Shown in pieces: positions 1-7,450 of a DNA stretch of 37,921 nt. Within the stretch, counting starts at the first letter, position 1, and the number at the start of each line of letters is the position of its first letter. The DNA lies in contig JABMNV010000229.1 in NCBI GenBank assembly GCA_013203475.1, positions 1-37,921 of the forward strand, given 5' to 3'. Under the pieces are notes generated by a model, which worked only from the letters and a program-made list of their open reading frames with translations, did no database searches and was not told the origin of the DNA. Source of the stretch: Acidobacteriota bacterium (GTDB lineage Bacteria; Acidobacteriota; Vicinamibacteria; Vicinamibacterales; SCN-69-37). The position numbers and the translations under genes are program-made.

Positions 1-32
1 CCGCGTTGCGGACGATCGGGATTCGGTAACAC
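1..32 (-). CDS. Possible 5' end of the next pilus-operon gene (partial)
   Basis: A GTG at 32-30 opens a reading frame that runs out of the window after ten codons (MLPNPDRPQR). A perfect AGGAGG lies at 45-40, seven nucleotides upstream, which is ideal Shine-Dalgarno spacing. An alternative GTG at 40-38 opens another frame (MGRCYRIPI). The position directly after minor pilin genes is where pilY1-type adhesin genes are often found, but ten residues cannot identify a product. The call rests on the ribosome binding site and the context only. Confidence 0.35.
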   Translation of the reverse strand, partial: MLPNPDRPQR

Positions 33-75
33 CTCCCCACCTCCTCACTTCCTCACTTCCTCACTTCCTCACTTC
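30..75 (-). repeat. 8-bp tandem repeat (GAAGTGAG) spanning a stop codon and Shine-Dalgarno
   Basis: Read on the minus strand, four perfect copies of GAAGTGAG (75-44) are followed by degenerate purine-rich copies GAGGTGGG and GAGGTG down to position 30. The TGA stop of the coiled-coil gene lies inside the first copy. The strong AGGAGG for the following gene comes from the junction of the fourth and fifth copies. The array is therefore part of the translational junction and not a random microsatellite. Confidence 0.85.
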
Positions 76-620
76 TCCCTAAGCCATCCTGGCGGCACCC
101 CGCCCTTGCGCGCCTCTTCCATGATGTCGTCGATGGTCTGCACGTCGGCGGCGAGTTGGTCTCGCATCCGATCGCGTTCGGCGACTGCGCGTCGATGGTC
201 TTCGACGAGCCGCGCCCGTTGCGCTGGGTCATCACGGTTGACCACATCGGTAGTGAGAGCGGCCACCCGACTGTCCAGGGCGGCCACAAGCACCTCACCT
301 CGTGCCACCGCCTCGCGTGCCAGCGTCATACGGGCACGCCACCATTCTTCGTCTTTCGGCGCTTCGTCTTTCGTCTCGGATTCTTCGTTCGTCTCAGGTT
401 CGATTGGCGGACTGATCGCCGCCGGGGTGTCAGCCACGGCGACAGGCGGATCGCGCTCGGGCGGCACCATCAGATCCGCGTTCGTCACGCGGCGAATGGA
501 CGCAGCCGTGTTCGCTCGTCTGAACGCCTCTCGCCTGGCGGCCTCCGCCAGCCCAGACGGTGGCGTATTCCAGAGACCAAGTAACACCTGCATGAGCACG
601 ACCAGGGCTGTCACCGACAC
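69..620 (-). CDS. Membrane-anchored coiled-coil protein of the pilus operon, unknown function
   Basis: The product is 183 aa from a GTG at 620-618, chosen because GAGAGG lies a few bases upstream; the frame stays open upstream to 740 through the repeat. The N-terminus is a hydrophobic segment (VTALVVLMQVLLGLW) compatible with a signal anchor. It is followed by a linker with RRVTNADL, a Pro/Glu/Asp-rich stretch (about residues 55-90) and a charged helical region likely to form a coiled coil (about 95-165). The end is GVPPGWLREK. TNADL-like and PGWLR-like motifs occur, as I recall, in secreted acidobacterial proteins of unknown role. It follows the PilX-like gene, so a role in pilus assembly or anchoring is plausible but inferred. 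Confidence 0.7.
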   Translation of the reverse strand: MSVTALVVLMQVLLGLWNTPPSGLAEAARREAFRRANTAASIRRVTNADLMVPPERDPPVAVADTPAAISPPIEPETNEESETKDEAPKDEEWWRARMTLAREAVARGEVLVAALDSRVAALTTDVVNRDDPAQRARLVEDHRRAVAERDRMRDQLAADVQTIDDIMEEARKGGVPPGWLREK

Positions 621-623
621 ATC

Positions 624-650
624 ATTCCTCTCATTCCTCTCATTCCTCTC
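624..650 (-). repeat. 9-bp tandem repeat (GAGAGGAAT x3) carrying repeated Shine-Dalgarno sites
   Basis: Three perfect copies of GAGAGGAAT occupy 650-624 on the minus strand and are followed by GATGTG, which contains the GTG start of the next gene. Each unit supplies a GAGAGG ribosome-binding core, and each unit boundary creates an in-frame TGA for the upstream PilX-like gene, whose stop is 642-640. The unit is a multiple of three and is open in the frame of the downstream gene. Confidence 0.85.
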
Positions 651-1230
651 TCCACGAGACAATTCTGACGCCATCCTCCACGCGGCGCACATGGGCCACC
701 ACCGCGCGGGCGGCGCCGCCCAGGCCAAACGCCTCGGCACGAATCATCACGAGACCGTTGTCATCTTCGGCTGCAATCCCATCGGCGTCCATCACATCGT
801 CGGCCACCCAGACGGCCACACGAAACACAAACGAGTCGTCCGGCAGTGCGCCGGCCGCGGGTCCCGGAAGGCGCCCCCATCCCATGAGGCGCCAACGGGG
901 GGTCCCCGCTCCGAGAGGCCAGCGGCGCAACGCCTCACGGTTGAGGTCCTCGGTCCGCGCGTCAAGGTCGACTGTTTCCCCTGGCCCCACCGCCATCATG
1001 TGCGCGCTCGAGGCCAGGGCCGCAATGTTTCCTTCAGAAGGCCACCGCCGCGACGAAGGCAGACGGGCAATCGTCTCAACGGCCAAATGGAGCGCGGCCT
1101 CTGCCGCGTATGCCGTTTGCACCGCTCGCACGTGAGTGCTCGCAATCGCACGCTCGGTGTGCCCGAGCAAGGCGAGGCCGCCACTGAGCGAGGCGACGCC
1201 CAACGTGAGCAGCAACACCAGCATCACCAT
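640..1230 (-). CDS. PilX-like minor pilin / pilus assembly protein
   Basis: The product is 196 aa. The N-terminus is a hydrophobic helix (MVMLVLLLTLGVASL) followed by an amphipathic helix with QTAYAAEAALHLA, which resembles the AAEAAL segment of PilX-type proteins. The rest is a Trp-rich soluble domain without recognised catalytic motifs. The ATG overlaps the stop of the PilW-like gene (ATGGTGA), with GAGGG just upstream, so translation is probably coupled. With this start there is no charged leader or Gly-Phe cleavage site. The codons before the ATG read LGRSRGR, but no usual start codon is available there. Synteny V-W-X supports the PilX assignment, which sequence alone would not secure. 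Confidence 0.65.
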   Translation of the reverse strand: MVMLVLLLTLGVASLSGGLALLGHTERAIASTHVRAVQTAYAAEAALHLAVETIARLPSSRRWPSEGNIAALASSAHMMAVGPGETVDLDARTEDLNREALRRWPLGAGTPRWRLMGWGRLPGPAAGALPDDSFVFRVAVWVADDVMDADGIAAEDDNGLVMIRAEAFGLGGAARAVVAHVRRVEDGVRIVSWREE

Positions 1231-2270
1231 GCGCCCTCGCGATCGCCCAAGGCGAGGTTCGGCGGCGCGACATCGAAGACCACCTGGTAACTCGACACGG
1301 TCACGGACACGCGGACGCGCCGCACACGTAGCAGGTCGGCATCAAACGCTGTGTCCCCCGCACCACACCATGGACCATCGGTGAACATCGCGAGCGGGAG
1401 TACGGCGAGGCCGTCCGCGGCCGTCGGCAAGAGGGCTCCGCCGAGCCAGTCGCCAAATTGGTTGTACAAACAGTTGGCCACGGCTGGGTCTGGCCGTGGC
1501 CAGCGTGGCGGCGCCGGGTCTCCAAAATATTCGAAGACCAGGCCAGTCACGTCATCGACAACCGGGTAGTCGGTACCATCGGAATCGTAGTAGCGCAGCT
1601 GCGCAGCGACCTCATCGAGGTAATACCCACGCAGGATGACCTCGGTCACCGTCGAACCAGCGCGGTAGACCCCGCCCGCCGACGCCAGGACACGAACATC
1701 AATCTCCTGGCCCACACTGCCCAGAACACCAACCAGGTCTAGACGACCGGTTGAGTCAAAGACCGCGAGCGAGAGCCCCTGTGCGACACGACACGGTTGC
1801 GAGGACCGGAGCAAGGACCGGGGCGACGACACGGGCTCGGACGCACGGCCCGGACATGACGACAACGCAAGGTTCATCCCCGACGACGGGAAGTCTGTCG
1901 CCAGGGTCGTCTGGATCAGCGTATCTGGCACGTGGATAAGCGTGACAACGTCGGAGCGCGCTGAGTTTGTGCCGTCAGGTCTGAGACGTCCCATCCGACG
2001 GGGCCAAATCGCCGCGAACGTGCGGTGCAGGGGACCAGACATCGTCCCGCGATCGAGCCCGGCGCCCGCCTGACGTACGTCGCGTCCAAGTGTTTCGGCA
2101 ATGACTCGGGCCCGTTGCTGCGCGTCCATCAGTCGCGGCTGTGATTCTGCCAGTCGGTATGTGCCCACCGCCAGCGCCCCGATCGCCGACATCACCAGCG
2201 CCGTCAGCGCCAACGCGACGAGCAGTTCAGCCAGCGTGAAGCCGTCCGCATCATCCAAATGTCGATTCAT
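1224..2270 (-). CDS. PilW-like minor pilin (class III signal peptide)
   Basis: The product is 348 aa, long like other PilW-type prepilins. The leader MNRHLDDADG is followed by FTLAELLVALALTALVMS, giving a Gly10/Phe11 cleavage site for prepilin peptidase and Glu at position +5 of the mature chain. Behind the N-terminal helix is a large C-terminal domain with four cysteines (SCPG, PCRV, NCLY, WCGA) that could form two disulfides. PilV, PilW and PilX homologues form the priming complex at the pilus tip. The start ATG overlaps the PilV-like stop as ATGA, and the stop overlaps the PilX-like start. Confidence 0.85.
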   Translation of the reverse strand: MNRHLDDADGFTLAELLVALALTALVMSAIGALAVGTYRLAESQPRLMDAQQRARVIAETLGRDVRQAGAGLDRGTMSGPLHRTFAAIWPRRMGRLRPDGTNSARSDVVTLIHVPDTLIQTTLATDFPSSGMNLALSSCPGRASEPVSSPRSLLRSSQPCRVAQGLSLAVFDSTGRLDLVGVLGSVGQEIDVRVLASAGGVYRAGSTVTEVILRGYYLDEVAAQLRYYDSDGTDYPVVDDVTGLVFEYFGDPAPPRWPRPDPAVANCLYNQFGDWLGGALLPTAADGLAVLPLAMFTDGPWCGAGDTAFDADLLRVRRVRVSVTVSSYQVVFDVAPPNLALGDREGAW

Positions 2271-2674
2271 GACCCACCCAGACGCTCGAGCGGCAGCACC
2301 CCAAAGAGTTCGGCCACGCGCCGATTCCGCCCGACCACAAACACCTCAACGCGGACGGACGACAGTGAGGTCGTCGCCCAGGACGGCGCCACCGTCCATC
2401 GCCGAATAAACCTCGCGCGCGCACGCTCGGTCTGAACACCATCCAAGCCAAGGTGGTCTTCTCGTGTGCCGACGGTCACGACTGTTGCCGATCGCACCTC
2501 TTCGATCTTCTGAGCGGCAAGCAGCGTGGCGGTTGTTTGAGTCCTGGAGCTCTCAATCGCCTGACTGGCGCTGGTCAGCAGGCCGACGGCACCGGCCACC
2601 AACATCGACACAAGCGTGATGGCGACCATCACCTCGGCCAATGTGAACCCTGACGCGGATGTCACCCGGGGCAT
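2267..2674 (-). CDS. PilV-like minor pilin (class III signal peptide)
   Basis: The product is 135 aa from the ATG at 2674-2672. The short leader MPRVTSASG precedes FTLAEVMVAITLVSMLVAG, with Gly9/Phe10 cleavage and Glu at mature position +5. The length and the sequence after the helix (LLAAQKIEEVRSA) resemble PilV/GspI-type proteins. The frame is open up to 2830, but that would give an unusual 60-residue leader, so the internal ATG is preferred even though its ribosome binding site (GGGAG, about 18 nt away) is weak. With this start, 171 nt separate it from pilD; I see no clear promoter or hairpin there. It overlaps the PilW-like gene by ATGA. Confidence 0.8.
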   Translation of the reverse strand: MPRVTSASGFTLAEVMVAITLVSMLVAGAVGLLTSASQAIESSRTQTTATLLAAQKIEEVRSATVVTVGTREDHLGLDGVQTERARARFIRRWTVAPSWATTSLSSVRVEVFVVGRNRRVAELFGVLPLERLGGS

Positions 2675-2845
2675 GTCTACATCTGGTGCAACTCCCGGTC
2701 CATCTTCACGTGTGGTCCGAGTGGCACGATCCCCAGTGTTTTCATGGCGTTCGCTGGCCGAGATCGCACAATCTGCCATCACAGAGTCGGTAGGGACTTG
2801 CGAAAATTGCAATCGCCAGGGTCCCGACAAGTGGTGAGATGGCTT

Positions 2846-3640
2846 CTAAGTCAAGACCGTCCCAAGGTACCAGTCGATGAGGACCTGCCCCCACAGTGAA
2901 GCGACAAGCGCGGCCAGAGAGAGGAAGATGCCGAACGGTAACTTGGTCTGCATCGTCCCTCGTCCCATCACTGTCAGTCCGATGCCGATCGAAGCCCCCA
3001 GGACACTTGACAGCAGCAACACCACCCACACATGCGGCCAGCCAAGGAAAGCTCCGATCATGGCGAGCATCTTGACGTCGCCCAGTCCCATCGCCTCCAC
3101 GCCCCTGGCGCGTTTCCAGATCTCTCGAATGGCGAACAGCGCGGCCGCTCCGATGCTGGCTCCCAGGAGGCCGCCCCACAGCCCAAGTGGACCGATGGCA
3201 CTCAGGCACAGGCCCGCCGCGATGCCGAAGAACGTCAGCGGATTGGGCAACCGAAACGTTTCAAGATCCGTCACCAGTAAGGCCACCAGCAGGGCCGAGA
3301 GCACCAACCGTGACGCGAGGGGGACAGCCAACGTGGGGTCGCTGAGGGGTGACCCACCGAGCACCACTCCCTGCGAGATGAACACGGCTGCCGTGGCCAG
3401 TTCGACCAACGGATAACGTCGACTGATCGTTCCCCGACAGTTGCGACACTGCCCGCCGAGCCACAGCCAACTGAGGACGGGCACGTTGTCGCGCCACGCA
3501 ATCGGCGTTGCGCATGACGGACAGCGAGAGGACGGCGCCAGGACTGACTGCCCCGCCGGCAACCTGGAGATACAGACATTCAGGAAACTGCCCACCATCA
3601 GACCGAACACGCCGAGCACGGCGCCGTCCTGCGGAGTCAT
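2846..3640 (-). CDS. pilD: Prepilin peptidase / N-methyltransferase PilD
   Basis: The product is a 264-aa polytopic inner-membrane aspartyl protease that cleaves class III leaders after Gly and N-methylates the new N-terminus. The N-terminal zinc domain has Cys40-x2-Cys43 and Cys65-x2-Cys68 (CPSC, CRNC). The two catalytic aspartates are Asp125 in VTDLETFRLPN and Asp188 in GLGDVK. About seven hydrophobic segments follow the first one at residues 8-25. The start ATG has GGAGGAAC just upstream and overlaps the preceding stop as ATGA. The substrates are encoded on both sides: PilA upstream, PilV/W downstream. Confidence 0.95.
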   Translation of the reverse strand: MTPQDGAVLGVFGLMVGSFLNVCISRLPAGQSVLAPSSRCPSCATPIAWRDNVPVLSWLWLGGQCRNCRGTISRRYPLVELATAAVFISQGVVLGGSPLSDPTLAVPLASRLVLSALLVALLVTDLETFRLPNPLTFFGIAAGLCLSAIGPLGLWGGLLGASIGAAALFAIREIWKRARGVEAMGLGDVKMLAMIGAFLGWPHVWVVLLLSSVLGASIGIGLTVMGRGTMQTKLPFGIFLSLAALVASLWGQVLIDWYLGTVLT

Positions 3641-4347
3641 CGTTCCTCCTGCTGCGGCACATCCCGAGTGGGGTCGCGAGACAAGTCTGCGAGCTTGCGT
3701 TTCGCCAAGTCGCGAATCCACGGTTCTTCGGACTGCTCGAGTGCCTCGAGCATGGTCTGTGCCGCGGCGCGATCGCCACCCTCGACCAACATGTCGGCGG
3801 CCACAGGCCTGAGCCAGATCGGCGCGTCCGGCATGTCTGCGGCGCGCGTGAACTGGCGGGCGGCCGCGAGTCGATCTTTGCCATAGAGGTAGTGCAGGTA
3901 GCCGAGGTACTGCGCATACTGCCAGCGCGTCGGCTCGGTTCGCAAGCCTTTCTCAAGCAGCGCGATGCCCAGGTCAAGCCGACCGGGACCATTGGGCTCC
4001 GGCTCGGCCAGAAACAGGGCCCCGAACTGATACGCCACCGTGAAATACGGGTCAAGACTCGTCGTGAGGTCGACGAGTGGGTGCAGCAAGTTGAACCGAC
4101 CGCTGAAACTGCGTGCCTTCTTCTGGCTCCCGTAGTGTTGAATCGTTCTGATCCAGTACACATCAGCCATCACCGCATCAAACGAGAGCGAGAGTCGGTC
4201 GGCCACACGACCATTGGTCAGATACAAGAGATGCTCTTGTGACGGTGCACGCTGATACCACCGGTCCCGCGCCTCCAACGTCGCCGCCGCCAGACCAATG
4301 GCCACCGCGACGCCGACCCACGCCATCCACCGCGCGGCCAGTCTCAC
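3637..4347 (-). CDS. TPR-like membrane-anchored protein of the pilus operon
   Basis: The product is 236 aa from a GTG (4347-4345) that overlaps the stop of the ABC permease as GTGA. An N-terminal transmembrane helix (about residues 8-24, AWVGVAVAIGLAAATLEA) is followed by a soluble alpha-helical region. Segments such as WQYAQYLGYLHYLYGKDRLAAARQ and AADMLVEGGDRAAAQTMLEA look like degenerate tetratricopeptide repeats. It contains YLTNGRVADRLSLSFDAV and VYWIRTIQHYG, which I associate with TPR proteins next to ABC-2 transporters. It lies between the ABC transporter and pilD, so it may be the accessory subunit of that transporter. The exact function is unknown. Confidence 0.8.
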   Translation of the reverse strand: MRLAARWMAWVGVAVAIGLAAATLEARDRWYQRAPSQEHLLYLTNGRVADRLSLSFDAVMADVYWIRTIQHYGSQKKARSFSGRFNLLHPLVDLTTSLDPYFTVAYQFGALFLAEPEPNGPGRLDLGIALLEKGLRTEPTRWQYAQYLGYLHYLYGKDRLAAARQFTRAADMPDAPIWLRPVAADMLVEGGDRAAAQTMLEALEQSEEPWIRDLAKRKLADLSRDPTRDVPQQEER

Positions 4348-5156
4348 GTAAATTCCCGCCGCGAGAAAATAGCCGCCGCGCCGCCAACCAACGCGCTGGC
4401 ATAACAGGTCGCGTACACGATCGTCAGTCCAACGTACGCCCACGGAACGGGTGGACGTCCGTTGACGACATCAGCCTTGATATCAAAAGCAGAAAAGGCC
4501 GGAACAACCACGCCCACGGCGCGCACAACAAAGGCCAACACCTGCGAACTGTCGACGGCTGTGAATCCACGGAGATCCTCACTGAGCAGCCCGACAACGA
4601 ACACGCCCAATGTGAGCCCGGCGGACAACAGTCCACTTGACGAAAATGTGGAAAAGAACAACGCCACCGCCGTCAACAACGCAAGTTCAGCGCCGATGAG
4701 AATCACCGCTTTGAGCAGGCCCGGATCAACGACCGGCGTGAGCCAGGCCCGTTCCACCTCGTCCGGCGTCTTCCATTGCAGGTATGCCAGCATCAGAAAC
4801 AACGCCACGGTCATCAACGTGACGTTAAAGGCGATGGTGCCGACCAAACCGATATATTTGCCGACCACGAACTCCCAACGCGCAACGGGCTTGGCCAGGA
4901 GGCTGTAAATACTCCGCCGCTCAATCTCCCGCGCCACCAGCCCGACGCCGATGAACACGGCCATCAAGACGCCGGACAACTCCAACGTCGCCAGGCCAAT
5001 GTCCTTGATGATCTTGACGTCCTGCCCTGCGGTGATCTGGCCAATCAGGACGGAGGCGACCACCAGCACCACCGCGAATGCCGCGATGGCCAGCAACACG
5101 CGATCCCGGACGCTTTCCTTGAAGACGTGCCACGCCACAAGTCTGATCCGTCTCAT
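4344..5156 (-). CDS. ABC-2 type transporter permease (PilI-like position)
   Basis: The product is 270 aa and contains about six hydrophobic helices, for example RVLLAIAAFAVVLVVASVLIG near the N-terminus and GLLSAGLTLGVFVVGLL later. The motif VAREIERRSIYSLLAKPVARWEFVVGKY is typical of ABC-2 permeases. It pairs with the ATPase encoded immediately upstream (ATGA overlap). By position before pilD it corresponds to PilI of the Myxococcus pilGHI transporter, which is needed for pilus export or assembly. That correspondence is by synteny and recall, not by alignment. Confidence 0.85.
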   Translation of the reverse strand: MRRIRLVAWHVFKESVRDRVLLAIAAFAVVLVVASVLIGQITAGQDVKIIKDIGLATLELSGVLMAVFIGVGLVAREIERRSIYSLLAKPVARWEFVVGKYIGLVGTIAFNVTLMTVALFLMLAYLQWKTPDEVERAWLTPVVDPGLLKAVILIGAELALLTAVALFFSTFSSSGLLSAGLTLGVFVVGLLSEDLRGFTAVDSSQVLAFVVRAVGVVVPAFSAFDIKADVVNGRPPVPWAYVGLTIVYATCYASALVGGAAAIFSRREFT

Positions 5157-6079
5157 GACACGCGCTCCACAAACACATCTTCGAGCGTCGCACGCACCGG
5201 CACGGCCGACACCAGCGTCCCACCGGCCGACGCCACCGCGGCAATGAACGGTTCAGGCCGCTCGCCAGCAGGCAACTCAAAGCTGTAGCGACCGTGCGCG
5301 ATGCGAGTGACACGCGTCGCCGTCTGCTGCAGCGAGGTCGCCGCGGCGGGCGACAGGTCTGCGGCGACCACCTCCCAGCCACCCGCGTGTTTCGATGTGA
5401 GGTCTCCAATCGCCCCGCGGGCCACCACCCGGCCTCGCGACAGGATGGCCACGCGTGAGCACAGGGCCTCAGCGTCAGACAGGATGTGCGAGCTGAACAG
5501 CACCGTCCGTCCGGCGTCACGAAGACGCAGAATCAATTCGCGCACATCGCGACGTCCGATGGGATCGAGTCCGGACATGGGTTCGTCGAGAATGATCAGC
5601 GCAGGGTCGTGCACCAGCGCCTGTGCCAGGCCGACGCGCTGCAGCATGCCCTTGGAGTACTGCCGCAACGGGCGGCGCCTCGCCTCATCCAGCCTCACAT
5701 CGTCAAGGGCTGCCGAGACGCGCCTGGTCCGCTCGGGGCCGGTCATGCCACACAGACCGGCGAAATAGGCGAGCAACTCCTCGGCCGTCAGATGGTCGTA
5801 GAAGACCGGATGTTCGGGCAAAAATCCGATGGCCTCCCGCGCCGGACGAGCGCCCGCAGCATGGCCAAGCACGGTGACATGCCCAGCGGTCGGACGCAAC
5901 AATCCGACGATGAGTTTGAGTGTGGTGGTCTTACCCGCGCCGTTCGGTCCGAGCAGGCCAAACACCTCTCCACTCGACAGCGCCAGCGTGACGTCATCGA
6001 GCGCACGGTGCCGACCACGACCAAGCCGACCGGTCGGGAAGTCTTTCGTCAGGCGTTCGATCTGTAGGACGAGAGACAC
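5153..6079 (-). CDS. ABC transporter ATP-binding protein (PilH-like position)
   Basis: The product is 308 aa from the GTG at 6079-6077. Visible motifs are Walker [10 protein letters not shown] (about 44-52), FLPEHP at the Q-loop position (Gln replaced by Glu, as in several exporter ATPases of this type), signature YSKGM (about 141), Walker B LIILDEP (about 161), D-loop SGLD and switch His198. A C-terminal extension of about 85 residues follows the nucleotide-binding domain. The frame is open upstream to 6196, but that would overlap the VKOR-DsbA gene. The GGAG near the GTG is closer than usual, so the start is not certain. It couples to the permease by ATGA. Confidence 0.88.
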   Translation of the reverse strand: MSLVLQIERLTKDFPTGRLGRGRHRALDDVTLALSSGEVFGLLGPNGAGKTTTLKLIVGLLRPTAGHVTVLGHAAGARPAREAIGFLPEHPVFYDHLTAEELLAYFAGLCGMTGPERTRRVSAALDDVRLDEARRRPLRQYSKGMLQRVGLAQALVHDPALIILDEPMSGLDPIGRRDVRELILRLRDAGRTVLFSSHILSDAEALCSRVAILSRGRVVARGAIGDLTSKHAGGWEVVAADLSPAAATSLQQTATRVTRIAHGRYSFELPAGERPEPFIAAVASAGGTLVSAVPVRATLEDVFVERVS

Positions 6080-6113
6080 ATCTCCAACCGGTGGACCAGA
6101 CGGTCCGGTGAAA

Positions 6114-7346
6114 CTACTGTCCGCCAGCCTTCTGCAGCTCGTGTTCGATGGCGAGCTTGAAGAACTGAGGCTGAAGGTTGCCCTTGAGCCGAACACCGTT
6201 AACGAAATACGTGGGCGTGGAATCGATCTTCAGCGCCACGGCATCAGAGACGTCCTGGCGAATGGGCTCAAGCGCTCGCGCGTAGTCGGCCGTGAAGTTG
6301 TCGAGCCCCGTCACCGTCTTGTACCCCTCCTGAGGCACGCCAGACGTGGCCAGACGCGTTTGGTTATTAAAGAGCCACGCTTCCATTTCGTCAGCCTTGC
6401 CAACCTCGCCGGCCAACCCGTGCGCAGCGGCCGATTCACAGGCCGAGTAATGATTCATGTTGGGCGTGGCAAAGTTGCACTCGCCCTCGAGCGGAAACGC
6501 CTTGATGACGAATTTGACGGCGCCAGGCTGCGTCTCTTCGAACTCGCGGATGATCGACGTGAACCAGACGAAACCTTCACGGCACGCGGGGCACTGGAAG
6601 TCATTGAATTTCACGATGACCACTTTGGCGCCATCGGCCGGCACGCCGGTCTCTTCCCGCGGCGCCTTGTCCCACTCAGCCAGCCATGCCGTCTGCTGGT
6701 CGACAGGCGGCGCCGCCTCGTTGGCCTGCGCCAGGGCCTCCTCGGCCGTACGTGCCCGGGTATCCTTGGGAAAAAACGCCAGAGAACTGCCGACCGCCAC
6801 AAGAAACAGAACGGCCGTCGCGAGTCTTGAAGGGTTGCCAACCAAATCAGTCATGTCTTCCACCAACCGCCCAGGCACCTCACTCATCGAAATTGACGGA
6901 ACGCTTCCCGACAGCAGGAAGATCGCGATCACACACACATAGGTGCCCATGCACAACAAACACGCGGTGCCGAGCACGAAGAACGAGGCGTACCCCAAAT
7001 AAAGAATGACGGCCAACCCGATCGTGGACCACGCGAACAGGTACGCCCCGACTGGACTGACGGGCGCTTTGCCCTTGCCGCCGACGGGCGCGGGTTGGCG
7101 ACCAAACGCCGCCAGCAGGACCGCAAGGCCGAACCAGATTAGTCCACCCAGTGCCGTCGAAATGCCCAGGAAAGAACCGTACTGGCTCAAGTACACCTGA
7201 CTGCAGTTAAACGTCGCGTTGACGTCGCAAAAGCTCGTGTAGGTCGGGTCGGTGAGTAATTGGTGATGCACCCACGCAGACGCTCCGGAAAATCCCAGAC
7301 CCACCACGCAAAACAACAGCACCAAAGATCGAGTTCGTGAAGTCAT
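6114..7346 (-). CDS. VKOR-DsbA fusion, disulfide bond-forming enzyme
   Basis: The product is 410 aa. Residues 1-150 are a vitamin K epoxide reductase-like membrane domain with the loop cysteines Cys40 and Cys48 (FCDVNATFNC), a GIS turn and the membrane CxxC at 129-132 (CLLC). After another helix (about 176-192) a periplasmic thioredoxin/DsbA domain has CPAC at 252-255, a second cysteine pair (Cys290, Cys303) and the cis-proline loop STPTYF. VKOR reoxidises the DsbA part using quinone. The gene follows the pilin gene, whose product has two cysteines, so pilin oxidation is a likely job. The start ATG at 7346 has no clear Shine-Dalgarno; a GTG seven codons upstream is an alternative. Confidence 0.92.
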   Translation of the reverse strand: MTSRTRSLVLLFCVVGLGFSGASAWVHHQLLTDPTYTSFCDVNATFNCSQVYLSQYGSFLGISTALGGLIWFGLAVLLAAFGRQPAPVGGKGKAPVSPVGAYLFAWSTIGLAVILYLGYASFFVLGTACLLCMGTYVCVIAIFLLSGSVPSISMSEVPGRLVEDMTDLVGNPSRLATAVLFLVAVGSSLAFFPKDTRARTAEEALAQANEAAPPVDQQTAWLAEWDKAPREETGVPADGAKVVIVKFNDFQCPACREGFVWFTSIIREFEETQPGAVKFVIKAFPLEGECNFATPNMNHYSACESAAAHGLAGEVGKADEMEAWLFNNQTRLATSGVPQEGYKTVTGLDNFTADYARALEPIRQDVSDAVALKIDSTPTYFVNGVRLKGNLQPQFFKLAIEHELQKAGGQ

Positions 7347-7405
7347 ACATGGATTTTGTACCACAAGAGGGAGCTTCAGTGGGGGCCGCTCTGGCGTCGT
7401 CGCCT

Positions 7406-7437
7406 TGGCGCAGGGTTCCGTGGGGAACCCTGCGCCA
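7406..7437 (-). other. Perfect 14-bp hairpin between pilin and VKOR-DsbA genes
   Basis: TGGCGCAGGGTTCC at 7406-7419 and its exact complement at 7424-7437 enclose a 4-nt loop. It begins 14 nt past the pilin stop in the transcript. No T-run follows on the minus strand, so it does not look like a classical Rho-independent terminator. A stable 3' stem after an abundant pilin message could protect it from exonucleases or partly attenuate read-through into the downstream genes. Confidence 0.75.
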
Positions 7438-7450
7438 GTGGTGTCCTGTC

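Noticed and set aside
106-1290. Long plus-strand open frame of 394 codons opposite the pilus genes
   Set aside because: It is antisense to the PilX-, PilW-like and coiled-coil genes, which show leaders, coupling and ribosome binding sites. Its translation is Arg/Ser-rich with no recognisable domain, a typical high-GC shadow frame.
7406-7437. Rho-independent terminator after the pilin gene
   Set aside because: The stem is strong but followed by AAGGCGACGACG on the minus strand, with no T-run, so it is listed as a hairpin instead.
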